Assembly: GCF_001902145.1 (NCBI RefSeq)
Contig: NZ_MRST01000018.1
Location: 162,645 to 226,644 of the forward strand
DNA: 64,000 nt
Direction of reading: 5' to 3'
Origin: Pseudomonas fluorescens
GTDB lineage: Bacteria > Pseudomonadota > Gammaproteobacteria > Pseudomonadales > Pseudomonadaceae
Made by a program: the position numbers and the translations under genes. The stretch's first letter is position 1. Each line of letters starts with the position of its first letter. Shown piece by piece: positions 28,201-37,400 of the stretch. The notes under the pieces are model-generated. The model worked only from the letters and a program-made list of their open reading frames with translations, had not been told where the DNA came from and made no database searches.

Positions 28201-28957
28201 GCAGCAGCTGGTTGCGCTGGTCATTTGAAAACCCGGCAGGATCACGCCCAATCGCAGCCAGCAATGTGTTCTGCCGATAGCGATTGAGCGGTGCATGGTT
28301 ACTCAGATGCCGAGTGATCTGATCATCCATGTTTTGCGTGGTCACGTTCATGCTGGTGAGGATGCCGTCGCCGACATACGTTCTTAACGCCTCGACCAAG
28401 CGTTGGCGTTCGTCAAGACTCAGGCCTGGGTGGCCTGGCTTCGGTGCCTGCGCAGATGCCCAGGTGTAGTTGCCCAAGGCGGGGCTCGATGGCAGCGCAA
28501 GACGTTGCCAATTGATCAGGTTACGCACCTGTGCGGCCGTTCGCGGCAGGTTTTCACCACTCAGTCCTGGAAAACCGCGTTGCAGAAACGCTAGCGCGGT
28601 GGTGTCTTTTTCGACGGCGCCAGTGCGGGGTGCCAGGTTAAACCGCAGGTTCGCCAGGTCGACGAAGGCATAGTCAGCCTTATCGAGCACACTGCGCTCC
28701 AACACGGTCAACCAGGCTTGCCGGTCAATCGCGTCCGCCTCGCGATGGGTGAATCTGTTTTGCACGGGATCCGACCCGGCAACCCACGATGACGAGACCT
28801 CAGGGGTAACAAAAGGTGGGGGACCGAAACGCGCTAAAGAGGGAGGAGGTATTGCTGCAGGAACTTTTGATAACACGTCCATGACCCAGCGTTCAATAAG
28901 GGTTTCCAGACTGAGAGAAGGTCTGCGCTGGCTCCATAGGAAAAAGACGAGGCGCAA
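25283..28957 (-). CDS. Very large modular toxin-like protein with C-terminal HELDH metalloprotease motif (toxin A)
   Basis: A 1224-residue protein with no signal peptide. Residues ~138-800 are collinear with the protein at 34451 (both have ALGNY, AGYDLY/IY..ANAGRT/ANSGRT, APEF..TLRIGS and MPYADRQAL/LPLADRQAL). This shared part ends in a hydrophobic stretch (about 774-803, rich in Ala/Gly) typical of membrane-inserting toxin modules. The C-terminus (about 860-1224) is unrelated to the other protein and carries NALIHELDHLPG with HExxH at 1040-1044, a zinc-metalloprotease signature. Glu1114 is a possible third ligand. I recall similar N-terminal modules in large Pseudomonas dermonecrotic/membrane-targeted toxins, unchecked. 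The start is uncertain: TTG at 28957 has AAAGG upstream, and ATG at 28882 has none. Confidence 0.8.
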   Translation of the reverse strand: MRLVFFLWSQRRPSLSLETLIERWVMDVLSKVPAAIPPPSLARFGPPPFVTPEVSSSWVAGSDPVQNRFTHREADAIDRQAWLTVLERSVLDKADYAFVDLANLRFNLAPRTGAVEKDTTALAFLQRGFPGLSGENLPRTAAQVRNLINWQRLALPSSPALGNYTWASAQAPKPGHPGLSLDERQRLVEALRTYVGDGILTSMNVTTQNMDDQITRHLSNHAPLNRYRQNTLLAAIGRDPAGFSNDQRNQLLLTALMLSIDPELGQRRNHIAGYDLYSLANAGRTLADVKGDLKAHLVRNRGVRPEAVDATVHIMLASVAPEFVLPDTPDTLRIGSPAWVVLRKTVALLEESAEGSSRTLTYDQVLERAILQAQTPEQAVLFHAIETEPLLDWATMHGVIARRSDDQYTPQDLQVAATKYNDYIESSHQALVTLSTPIKDRRARSQSDLERVLPGHDLNEPKHTVKYRLPWLLPNISLGPGLPRVQRTIGFKESLVDLHMSGNLKYGEFGSTRLEGVTGATLFKDEYDPRLASLRVHFTRLKHAGQSLAQAVKGDTERFQKAVSTGLKDILSKMPYADRQALATQELTFYQVETESINGAGTRITEADEQLQAVRGRYGFLISVGQGKDAKCYEFFPMSGTYVERHDFMAMLANGEAMVPRLWVTRMKSHVDGPRAGASEVQIRALRETLPAATSSQTLAPLGFFSERANAIADYVARRNLVLDPEQLLTTAMGQTASERFYDRVKRVSKTLINTLIPFKACYDDIVSGHVKKDLGALTGCATDVAAAIAVVAGAAAEGAAAFNQAQTGFSRLAAATRAVGTMTNSLLNPFAGLSEPLLKAAKWVGSGRLFRLGKSQGVVRDAWKAQLEEQRVGRVRQMRRDSLKSTERPQEERPVATQPNEGKVKPGPRATRAEVKELIERSQPLMVSKVDDALKAIADPALTEDVDFVLKSFQGMSPVQARKLMTSRLSRLKTNAQALTARNVKFMRSQDHRWVAQVIPEDFKVDKTGKFMEVNIDGAKRYYQHFGSHEGAMSNALIHELDHLPGPVSQGTLDFAYLTRLRKNEENAAGLLNLAKGHTDPEVLVHPGDDAPDLVSKTGVNMFGSRAGSLNAESTMTSVALLSQLKTDPNLFKQNRAMIEAAQAAFGASPITDQVPIKIVSKRSARAPAPGLIYAMEQGSRKLIGVYRLMQQPPGTVLPERAPTHQAARDQAFKAYVQEHLVL

Positions 28958-28990
28958 GCAGGACCTTTCGCTACGCTAAATGCCGCCGAC

Positions 28991-30004
28991 TCAGCTCGCG
29001 TCGCGCAGAATCAGGCTGCGCAAGTGCCCCGGATTGGACCCGGACCACTTGCGGAATGCCTTGTAGAACGAACTGGTATCGGCAAACCCCAACCGCGACG
29101 CAATCTCGGCAAAACTGATCTGCGGTTCAGCCAGCCACACAATCGCCAGCTCCTTGCGTACACCGTCCTTGAGGCCCTGATAAGTCTGCCCCTCCTCTGC
29201 CAGGCGGCGGCGCAGTGTGGACGCGGAAATGCACAAGCTGGCCGCAAGGCCCTCGGTTTCAGGCCAGGTATCGGGCGGCATCTGGCGCAGATCGTGCTTG
29301 ATGCGGGTGGCCAGGCTTTCGGGATCGCGGTATTTGACCAGGATGTTGGCCGGCGCATGGGCAAGGAAGCGCTTGAGTTCTTCAGGGCTGCGTTTGATCG
29401 GCAGATCGAGGCAGTCGGCTGAAAAGATCATGCGAGTGCGTGGTCGATCAAAGCGCAGGTTGTCAGAAAACATCACCCGGTAATCGTCACAGAAGTCCGG
29501 CTGCGCGCAACGCAGTTCAATGGCGAGGATCGGAATGCGCCGCCCCGCCAGCCAGCAGGCGACGCCGTGGACGATCATCCAATAGGTGAAATAGGTAAAC
29601 GCGCGTTTTGGCTCATCGGGTTCGAGCAGGACGATCTCCGCCAGGCTCTGTTGGCGGACCAGTTGGGCCGGCAGATGCTCCAGCATCAACGAGAGAAACC
29701 CCAAGCCGGTTTCCAGGCCGGCCGCCAGGCTGGGTTGCGCCATGGAGGCGCGACACAGGAACGCCAGGCTACCGGACTTGAGTGTGCGTGGGTCCATGCC
29801 AAAAAATTCATCGTCCCTGCGCCGCGCCAGCAAGCGCCACAGGCGTGCATAGGCCGTGGCCGCCACGCGAGCGTCGGGCTGCTCAAGCAACGCCGGGTCA
29901 ATCCCGACTTTGCTCAGTGCCTCAACGGTGGCCGCTCCCGGCGCGCAACTGTGCAACAGCGCTTCGCGCACAAGGTGGATGGAGATGGTGTCTTTTTCCG
30001 ACAT
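28991..30004 (-). CDS. AraC-family transcriptional regulator (arabinose-binding-domain type)
   Basis: A 337-residue regulator. The N-terminal ligand domain is of the type found in OruR/ArgR-like AraC proteins (VEALSKVGIDPALLEQPDAR, FYTYW-like core), and a C-terminal double helix-turn-helix lies at about 245-330 (CISASTLRRRLAEEGQTYQG, FAEIASRLGFADTSSFYKAF). The ATG at 30004 is preferred; a GTG at 30073 would lengthen it by 23 residues. It lies only 33 bp upstream of toxin A on the same strand, so the two may be co-transcribed. It diverges from efeU. Confidence 0.9.
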   Translation of the reverse strand: MSEKDTISIHLVREALLHSCAPGAATVEALSKVGIDPALLEQPDARVAATAYARLWRLLARRRDDEFFGMDPRTLKSGSLAFLCRASMAQPSLAAGLETGLGFLSLMLEHLPAQLVRQQSLAEIVLLEPDEPKRAFTYFTYWMIVHGVACWLAGRRIPILAIELRCAQPDFCDDYRVMFSDNLRFDRPRTRMIFSADCLDLPIKRSPEELKRFLAHAPANILVKYRDPESLATRIKHDLRQMPPDTWPETEGLAASLCISASTLRRRLAEEGQTYQGLKDGVRKELAIVWLAEPQISFAEIASRLGFADTSSFYKAFRKWSGSNPGHLRSLILRDAS

Positions 30005-30113
30005 GGGGCGTTGAACTATCCGGCTGCAGTCTGGGTGGTCTGCATCATAAAGGCGGTTGCGCTTCGCCACCACCGTTCAGCCCACGTTCAGCAAAGGTCA
30101 ATATTTCTTGTTT

Positions 30114-30132
30114 GGCAATGAGTATCATTATG
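30114..30132. promoter_or_regulatory. Candidate Fur box upstream of efeU
   Basis: GGCAATGAGTATCATTATG matches the 19-bp Fur consensus GATAATGATAATCATTATC at 14 positions. It lies 41 bp before the efeU ATG in the divergent region with the AraC gene. Iron repression of an iron-uptake operon would be expected. Confidence 0.6.
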
Positions 30133-30172
30133 TTACAACTTAGCTCCCTAACTAGTTGTGCCCGGGTGCCCG

Positions 30173-31018
30173 ATGCTCGTTCCTTTTTTAATCATGCTGC
30201 GCGAAGGCATTGAAGCGGCATTAATCGTTGGCATTATCGCCAGTTACCTGCAACAGACCGGGCGTGGCCAGTGGATGCCTGCGGTGTGGATCGGCGTCTT
30301 CCTTGCGGCAGCGCTGGCGCTGCTGGTGGGCGGCGGCCTGGAGTTGGTCAGTGCGGAGTTCCCGCAAAAGCAGCAGGAATTGTTTGAAGGTGTCGTCGGG
30401 CTGGTGGCCGTGGGCATCCTCAGTTCCATGGTGTTCTGGATGCGCAAAGTGGCACGCTCGATTAAACACTCGCTGCATGAGTCCCTCGATCATGCGCTGG
30501 CCGGCTCCAGGCATCAGGTGTTCGCCTTGATCGCCATGGTGTTTTTCGCCGTGGCCCGCGAAGGGCTGGAGACGGTGTTCTTCCTGTTGGCCGTGTTCCA
30601 GCAAAGCGAAGGCCCGGGCGCGCCGGTGGGCGCCCTGCTCGGCCTGGTCCTGGCCATTGTCGTGGGCTTGCTGATTTATTCCGGCAGTATGCGCCTGAAC
30701 CTCAGCGCGTTTTTCCGCTGGACCGGCCTGTTCATCCTGGTGGTCGCGGCCGGCATTCTCGCCAATTCGGTGCAAGCCCTGCATGAAGCCGGCGTGTGGA
30801 ACCACTGGCAGACCGTGCTATTCGACTTCAGCGCCGCGTTGCCCATGGACAGCCCGCTCGGCTCGGTACTGGCCGGTATGTTCGGTTACCAGGAGGCGCC
30901 GACCGTGAGCACCCTGGGTGCCTATCTGATTTACCTGGTGGCGGCCCTGGTGATGTTCTTCCTGCCCTCGGCCCCTACCCAGCCCGTTGCCAATACCTCT
31001 TCCGTTTCCAGCCAGTAA
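30173..31018 (+). CDS. efeU: EfeU/FTR1-type iron permease
   Basis: A 281-residue, seven-helix permease. Both iron-binding REXXE motifs are present: REGIE at residues 10-14 (first helix) and REGLE at 129-133 (fourth helix). The ATG at 30173 places the first motif at the family position; an upstream GTG at 30158 is weaker. It heads the efeU-efeO-efeB operon that imports ferrous/ferric iron across the inner membrane. Confidence 0.95.
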   Translation: MLVPFLIMLREGIEAALIVGIIASYLQQTGRGQWMPAVWIGVFLAAALALLVGGGLELVSAEFPQKQQELFEGVVGLVAVGILSSMVFWMRKVARSIKHSLHESLDHALAGSRHQVFALIAMVFFAVAREGLETVFFLLAVFQQSEGPGAPVGALLGLVLAIVVGLLIYSGSMRLNLSAFFRWTGLFILVVAAGILANSVQALHEAGVWNHWQTVLFDFSAALPMDSPLGSVLAGMFGYQEAPTVSTLGAYLIYLVAALVMFFLPSAPTQPVANTSSVSSQ

Positions 31019-31028
31019 GGACCGTCTC

Positions 31029-32231
31029 TTGTCCAACCCAACCCCTCAATCGGCCCCGCCGTCCCGCGCCCTGCGCTGGGGCGTGGCCGGCTCGGTGGTG
31101 GTGATGATCACCGCCGGAGGCCTGTTCTACTACGCCTCGCAATTGGCCGCCGGCAAGCGCCAGACCAACCACAATGAAATCGCGGTGACCATCCACGGCC
31201 ACGCCTGCGAACCCAACGCCCTGACGGTACCGGCCGGGCATACCAGCTTTCGCATCATCAACCGCTCCGACCGCGCGGTGGAGTGGGAAATCCTCGACGG
31301 CGTGCTGGTGGTCGAAGAGCGGGAAAACATCGCCCCTGGCCTGAGCCAGGTGATCAACACCAACCTGCTGCCCGGCGACTACGCCATTACCTGTGGCCTG
31401 CTGAGCAACCCTCGCGGCATTTTGCATGTCACGCCCACGGCAGAGTCTGACGCGCAGGCCAAGGCCAAGCCGTCGATGGTGGCCTTTATCGGCCCGTTGT
31501 CGGAGTTTCGCGTGTACCTGAGCGGCCAAGGCGGTGCTCTGGTCAAAGCCGTAACGGCCCTGCAACAGGCCATCGCTGCCGGCGACCTGGCCCAGGCCCA
31601 GGCGCTGTATGTACCGGCCCGCGAGGCGTATCAGCGCCTGGCGCCGGCGTCCCAGCGTCTGGCCGAATTGGATAACGCGATCAATGCCCGCGCCGATTAT
31701 TTTGAACAGCGCGAGCAGGACCCCGCCTTCAGCGGCTTCCACCGCCTCGAATACAGCCTGTTCCAGCAACACAGCCTTGATGGCCTCGCGCCGGCCGCCC
31801 AACGCCTGGTTACCGACGTCACCACGCTCAAACAACAGTTACTGGCCCAGTCCCTGCCCCCGGAGCAACTGGTGAGCATCGTGGTCCGCAACCTCAACAG
31901 CCTGGCGGACGTGCGGGCGGCGAGCGGTGAAGAGGAACGCTACAGCCACATCGACTTGAACGGCTTTGCCGCCAATCTGCAGGTCGCGCGCAAGGTGGTC
32001 CACCTGATGCGCCCGTTGCTAGTCAAGTCCGCCGCCGACCTGTTGCCCGCTATCGACAGCGCGCTCAACGCCCTCGACACAGAACTCGACGGGCTCAAGG
32101 TGAATGACCGCTACCCCAGCTACGACAAGGTTACAGCTGATCAGCGCAAGCAGATCGCCGACAAGGCCAAGGCTCTGGCCGTTGCACTCGATGGAATCGA
32201 CCCCGCCCTTGGCCTTTCCGGCCTGCAGTGA
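31029..32231 (+). CDS. efeO: EfeO periplasmic iron-binding protein (cupredoxin + M75 domain)
   Basis: A 400-residue protein. An N-terminal membrane anchor/signal (residues ~14-36, ALRWGVAGSVVVMITAGGLF) is followed by a cupredoxin-like domain (about 45-135, HACEPNALTVPAGHTSFRII). The C-terminal M75/imelysin-like domain (about 155-395) has the HxxE metal motif in GFHRLEYSLF. The start is TTG at 31029, supported by AAGGA 7 nt upstream and by the 10-bp gap to efeU; no ATG fits. It delivers iron to EfeU. Confidence 0.93.
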   Translation: MSNPTPQSAPPSRALRWGVAGSVVVMITAGGLFYYASQLAAGKRQTNHNEIAVTIHGHACEPNALTVPAGHTSFRIINRSDRAVEWEILDGVLVVEERENIAPGLSQVINTNLLPGDYAITCGLLSNPRGILHVTPTAESDAQAKAKPSMVAFIGPLSEFRVYLSGQGGALVKAVTALQQAIAAGDLAQAQALYVPAREAYQRLAPASQRLAELDNAINARADYFEQREQDPAFSGFHRLEYSLFQQHSLDGLAPAAQRLVTDVTTLKQQLLAQSLPPEQLVSIVVRNLNSLADVRAASGEEERYSHIDLNGFAANLQVARKVVHLMRPLLVKSAADLLPAIDSALNALDTELDGLKVNDRYPSYDKVTADQRKQIADKAKALAVALDGIDPALGLSGLQ

Positions 32232-32245
32232 AGACGACCGCATAC

Positions 32246-33550
32246 ATGAGTGATACAGAACAGTTTGACCTCCAACGTCGCCGCGTCCTGTTGGGCATGG
32301 CGGCCACCGGCGCTGCGATTGCCGGCAGCAGCCTGACCTGCCCAGCGATGGCGGCAGCGGCTGAGCAAGTCACCACCGCACCGCGCAGTGACAAGACCCA
32401 GGACCACCAGGCGTTTTTCGGCAAGCACCAAAGCGGCATCGTCACCCCGCGCCCGGCCTGCGGCATGGTCGTGGCGTTCGATGTACTGGCCAGCGACCGC
32501 GAAGACCTGCAACGTCTGTTCCGCACCCTCAACGAGCGCATCGCATTCCTGATGACCGGCGGCAGCGTGCCCCAGGTCGACCCGAAATTGCCGCCTACCG
32601 ACTCCGGCATCCTTGGCCCTGTGGTCACGCCGGATAACCTGACCATCACCGTATCGGTCGGTGAGTCGTTGTTCGACGAACGCTTCGGCCTTGCCGCCGC
32701 CAAGCCCAAACGCCTGAGTCGCATGGTCGGCTTTCCCAACGATGCACTGGAACCGGCGCAGTGTCACGGCGACCTGAGCCTGCAGTTCAGCTCCAACACG
32801 CCAGACACCAATATCCACGCGCTGCGCGACATTGTGAAAAACCTGCCCGACCTGCTGCTGGTGCGCTGGAAGCAAGAAGGCAGCGTGCCGCCCCAGGCAC
32901 CGACCAAGCCCGGCGAACCGGCGCAGAGTGCGCGCAATTTCCTGGGCTTTCGCGATGGCTCGGCCAACCCCAACTCCAACGATGACAAGGCCATGGACCA
33001 AATCGTCTGGGTACAGCCCACCAGCGACGAGCCGGCCTGGGCCGCCCATGGCAGTTACCAGGCCGTGCGCATCATCCGTAACTTTGTCGAGCGCTGGGAT
33101 CGCACCCCGCTGCAAGAACAGGAAAGCATCATCGGCCGTGTCAAACCCACGGGCGCGCCCATGGACGGCCAGCATGAAACCCAGGTCCCGGACTACAGCA
33201 AGGACCCGCAAGGCAAGTTGACCAAGCTCGATGCCCACATCCGCCTGGCCAACCCGCGCACTCCGCAGACCCAGGCCAACCTGATCCTGCGGCGGCCGTT
33301 CAACTACTCCAACGGCGTCAACAAAAACGGTCAACTGGACATGGGCTTGTTGTTCATCTGCTACCAGGCTGATCTGGAGAAAGGCTTTATCAGCGTGCAA
33401 ACCCGGCTCAACGGCGAACCGCTGGAGGAGTACCTCAAGCCAGTGGGTGGCGGGTATTTCTTCACCTTGCCGGGGGTCACCGAGCCCAAGGATTTCATCG
33501 GACGCACGCTGCTCGCCGCAACGCACCCTCACACCCCTGCCAAAACCTAA
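32246..33550 (+). CDS. efeB: EfeB deferrochelatase/DyP-type haem peroxidase
   Basis: A 434-residue DyP peroxidase with a twin-arginine signal ([20 protein letters not shown]) directing it to the periplasm. The diagnostic GFRDGSANP (GxxDG) motif with its catalytic Asp and a downstream haem-ligand His ([11 protein letters not shown]) are present. ATG at 32246 is chosen, although GTG at 32228 overlaps the efeO stop and would couple translation. EfeB oxidises ferrous iron and can release iron from haem for EfeO/EfeU. Confidence 0.94.
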   Translation: MSDTEQFDLQRRRVLLGMAATGAAIAGSSLTCPAMAAAAEQVTTAPRSDKTQDHQAFFGKHQSGIVTPRPACGMVVAFDVLASDREDLQRLFRTLNERIAFLMTGGSVPQVDPKLPPTDSGILGPVVTPDNLTITVSVGESLFDERFGLAAAKPKRLSRMVGFPNDALEPAQCHGDLSLQFSSNTPDTNIHALRDIVKNLPDLLLVRWKQEGSVPPQAPTKPGEPAQSARNFLGFRDGSANPNSNDDKAMDQIVWVQPTSDEPAWAAHGSYQAVRIIRNFVERWDRTPLQEQESIIGRVKPTGAPMDGQHETQVPDYSKDPQGKLTKLDAHIRLANPRTPQTQANLILRRPFNYSNGVNKNGQLDMGLLFICYQADLEKGFISVQTRLNGEPLEEYLKPVGGGYFFTLPGVTEPKDFIGRTLLAATHPHTPAKT

Positions 33551-33575
33551 AACACACCAGAGCGGAATGTCTCCC

Positions 33576-34391
33576 ATGAAGAAGTCGTCTATCGCGTTGT
33601 TGTTGATCAGCCTTTGGCCACTGGCAAGCTTCGCCGCTACTGCGCCGTTGGACCTGGTGGGCCCGGTGTCGGATTACAAGATCTACGTCACTGAAGAAAT
33701 CGGTGAACTGGTCACACAGACCCAGGCGTTTACCGACGCCATCAATCAAGACGACCTGGCCACCGCCAAGAAGCTCTATGCGCCGACCCGCGTACACTAT
33801 GAGTCCATCGAGCCGATCGCCGAGCTGTTCAGCGACCTCGACGCGTCCATCGACTCACGCGTGGACGATCACGAGAAAGGCGTGAAGGCCGAAGACTTCA
33901 CCGGTTTCCACCGCATCGAGTACAGCCTGTTCTCCGAGAACACCACCCAGGGCCTCGCCGCCCTGGCCAATAAACTCAATCATGACGTACTGGACCTGAA
34001 AACCCGGGTTGACGGCCTGACCTTCCCGCCGGAAAAAGTCGTCGGCGGCGCCGCAGCGCTGCTTGAAGAAGTCGCCGCCACCAAGATTTCCGGCGAGGAA
34101 GACCGCTACAGCCATACCGACCTGTACGACTTCCAAGGCAACATCGACGGTGCGAAGAAAATCGTCGACCTGTTCCGTGGCCAGATCGACCACCAAGACA
34201 AGGTCTTCCTGGCCAAGGTCGATAAAAACTTCGCCGCCGTGGACAAGATCCTGGCCAAGTACAAGACCCAGGATGGCGGCTTCGAGACCTACGACAAAGT
34301 CAAGGAAAACGACCGTAAGGCTTTGGTGGGCCCGGTCAATACACTGGCGGAAGATTTGTCCACTCTGCGTGGGAAGTTGGGACTCAACTGA
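33576..34391 (+). CDS. EfeM/EfeO-like M75-domain periplasmic protein
   Basis: A 271-residue secreted protein with a clear signal peptide ([19 protein letters not shown]). A single M75/imelysin-like domain is collinear with the C-terminal half of Efe[13 protein letters not shown] against [21 protein letters not shown] against GFHRLEYSLF, and [15 protein letters not shown] against SGEEERYSHIDLNGF. It lacks the cupredoxin domain, like the short EfeM proteins. It is fourth in the operon, 25 bp after efeB, and probably binds iron. The HxxE metal motif is intact. Confidence 0.9.
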   Translation: MKKSSIALLLISLWPLASFAATAPLDLVGPVSDYKIYVTEEIGELVTQTQAFTDAINQDDLATAKKLYAPTRVHYESIEPIAELFSDLDASIDSRVDDHEKGVKAEDFTGFHRIEYSLFSENTTQGLAALANKLNHDVLDLKTRVDGLTFPPEKVVGGAAALLEEVAATKISGEEDRYSHTDLYDFQGNIDGAKKIVDLFRGQIDHQDKVFLAKVDKNFAAVDKILAKYKTQDGGFETYDKVKENDRKALVGPVNTLAEDLSTLRGKLGLN

Positions 34392-34396
34392 TCGAA

Positions 34397-34430
34397 AGCG
34401 CCCCCCCTTACGTGACACGGCGAGGGCGCT
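34397..34430. terminator. Candidate stem-loop between convergent efe operon and toxin B
   Basis: AGCGCCC (34397-34403) can pair with GGGCGCT (34424-34430) with a 20-nt loop just after the M75 protein stop. There is no T-run, so this is a weak call. Confidence 0.3.
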
Positions 34431-34450
34431 GCCTGAAGTGTTTCAGGCCG

Positions 34451-37400
34451 TCATGCGGGCAGTGCTTCAAACCCGTCCAGCGGCGTGCCGGTCGGCAACC
34501 CAGTTTTTTGATGGGTCGCGTACCAACGTCCATCTGTCCGTACTGCGTGCACCGGTACCGAATGATTGTGCCCGTTGTGAATAACAGGCTTAACCGCCTG
34601 CTCTTGGACATTGTGCGGTGCCTTCAACTGGTTTGATACACTCAGGTAAGTGCGCAGTTTTTCTTCCACCACGCCCAGCTTGAAAAGCGTTGAGGGGTTC
34701 GGTGCCCTGCCTAACGCTTTGGGCAGCGCGACAAGCCCTTTCCCGCCGGCGACCATTAGGTCTGCCGTGCCATCCAGTGGGTTCAAGAAACCACTGACCA
34801 CGGTAATCCCCTTTTCCAACACGCGAAATGCCTTGACGCCGAAGGGAGCAACAGCTTTTGTGGACTTGACGAGCGGTTTCAAGGTTCCAAATGCCCCACC
34901 TACGAAAGCCCCCGCGGTGTCGATGATCAGCCCGCGCATCCCTTCGACGATGTTGCCTTTGGCCAGGTCAATGACGGCCCCGACAAAAGGGATCATGCTC
35001 AGCAAAATACTGTCGTTGCGTCGCAATATTTCGCGCTGTTGTTCCAGCGGCAACATGCCCTGCGCGACCTTCAGCACGTTGGCACGATGATGGATAAAAT
35101 TGCCCTGCATGATCCGATCGACAATTGACTGTGTGCGGGGCGACGAAAAACTGTTGGGCACCTGGGTGGATGCCTCGCCCTGCGCAGGGACCGGCGTAGC
35201 GTGCAGGGTCTCACCCAGCTTCTCAATAATGACACCCGGCGACGTCACACCCGACCTGGGCAAGGCATTGGAGCTGTAAGCGGTGAAATCAAATGGTTCC
35301 ACCGCACCGTGCTGCACCGGGACGTTTGTCACCGCCCAAGGCCCATACGTCTTCGGCACCGTTTCAAAAGTTCCTCCCTGGGCCAAGTTACGCGGCAGGT
35401 CTTCGCGTTTGACGATCAGCATCTTGTCGGGGAACACCTCGAAGTAGCTGATTACCCCGTTGTAATTGCAGCGTATCAGCGTGCCCTTACGCCCTCTGCG
35501 CTCCTCCACCTGCTCCGGTGTTACCTCTATCGTAGTCACACTATCGGTTGCCTCGCGCAAGGCAAACAGTTCCACTTCCCCCCACTCCAAGGCTTGTCGA
35601 TCAGCCAACGGAAGTTGGGCGATCATGCGTCGTGTGGTGATGCTCAAACCCTGCTTGAGTTTGTCCAGGTAGGCATCGACTTCACCGGGCAACTGGGCTT
35701 GCACATCCGGCAAATGGGCGATCCTCGCATTCAACGCCTGTACGTTGGCATCAACGGCTGCCTGGTCGGATTCGCTCAGCCGAGGTGTGACAAATGGAGA
35801 TGTGCGCCTAGCCGGTTGTGGCGGCTGCTCCCCGGGCGCCAGCAGCATCCAACGGTCCTTTGTAAGGTCGCCGGTCATGTACGCCTCGATCAGCGCACGC
35901 GTTCTCGGCTCGGATATCTTCATATTGCGGCGCTCATCCGGGTCTGCGATGTATACCCGCATGGCTTTCAACTGCTCCACGCTCAGGCCTGGAAATACTG
36001 TCTGCAAGTTCCTGATCGCCGAGTCTTCTCGTATAGGCAGCGGCAGGTTGAACTGTTCCAACGCATAAACGAGTTGCTCGCACTCCTCATTGAAAGCCGT
36101 GATGGCCTGCAGATGATGTTGCTGTGTGTAGCGGCCATCCACCGGCTTGGCAAAGAGCCCGCGCATCAAGCCCCAATCCAATAACACGTCGATCCCATAA
36201 TTATCCATCACCGCCGCTTCGTCCGGCGTAGTGGCGCTCAGCCGGCTAAGCCCCATGATTTCGGTGTAGCTCATGGCCCGCGAACAACCGGCCCCACCTT
36301 GACGCTCGGCAAGCGTGACGCCCAGGCGAAAGTCGGCCCATTCCACCGAGCCTATGCGCAACGTGGAAGGGATATCCCGCACCAGAAATTCGGGCGCGCT
36401 ATTGGCCAACAACAGATGCGCGGCCAGCGGTACAGTCTTTGGATCGAGCAAGGCTTTCTGAGCCAGTTGGGTCTCGATTTCAGCGCGTACCGACGCCATC
36501 GTCCGTCCACTGTTGGCGGGCTGATAGATGTCATAACCGGCAACGTTTCCAGGGCGCCGCGGCATCTCGGGGTCAATCTGCAGCAGGGCCGCCGTGAGTT
36601 CCCACTGCTTGGCTTCGAGGGTCGATAAGTCATAGGTACCGGACGCGCCCTGAAAATACAGACTGCGAGCAGCGGCCTTGCCCCAGTCCAGGGCTGACGG
36701 GTGGTTGAGGATCCGCTCCAGAATCTTATCGGCGTTGGCACGCACCTCTTGCGGGGTGTTCTCATCGAGTACGCCGCGAAAATCCAAGGCGCGCAAAACA
36801 CTCGGTTCGCTACGGCTAATGGCATCGTCGCTCATGAATTGCGCTACCAAGCGTTTGTCATTTTCAGACAACATGCCCGGTACCCATGGTCGCGCAAGCA
36901 ATTGCGCGTAATTACCCAGCGCGGGGGCCGGCGCCACCGCCGCTTGCAACCAGCGAATCACATTGCGCACTTCCTTCGCGGTCTTGGGCACGGGTAAGCC
37001 GTGGGAAATCAGTACATCGCGCAGGGCGGCCTTGTCGGCACCGTTTGTGGCAAGCACTGAAGTTGCGCTGATCGGCGTCTGCGCATTGGCCAGCGACACC
37101 TCTTCGTCGTCGGGTCGGTTGCGAACCAGATCAGTCAGGCAACCTGCCAGGTATTGACGCTCGTCCAACCGGTCGATGATTTTTCTTGCCGCAAGGCTGC
37201 TGCCCTGCAGCCGGTTTTTTGTCTCGGTTGACCAACCGGACCATTCCTCCGCCAACAGATGTCCACGCACCAACGCCAACTCATCGTCGCTCTTTGGCGG
37301 GGTGATTTCATGCCACTGCAAGACAGCATTGCGAGAAAACCGGTCGGACTGTTCCGACACATAAACCAGGCCATTACCCGCGCTATCCAGCGCCGCGGCA

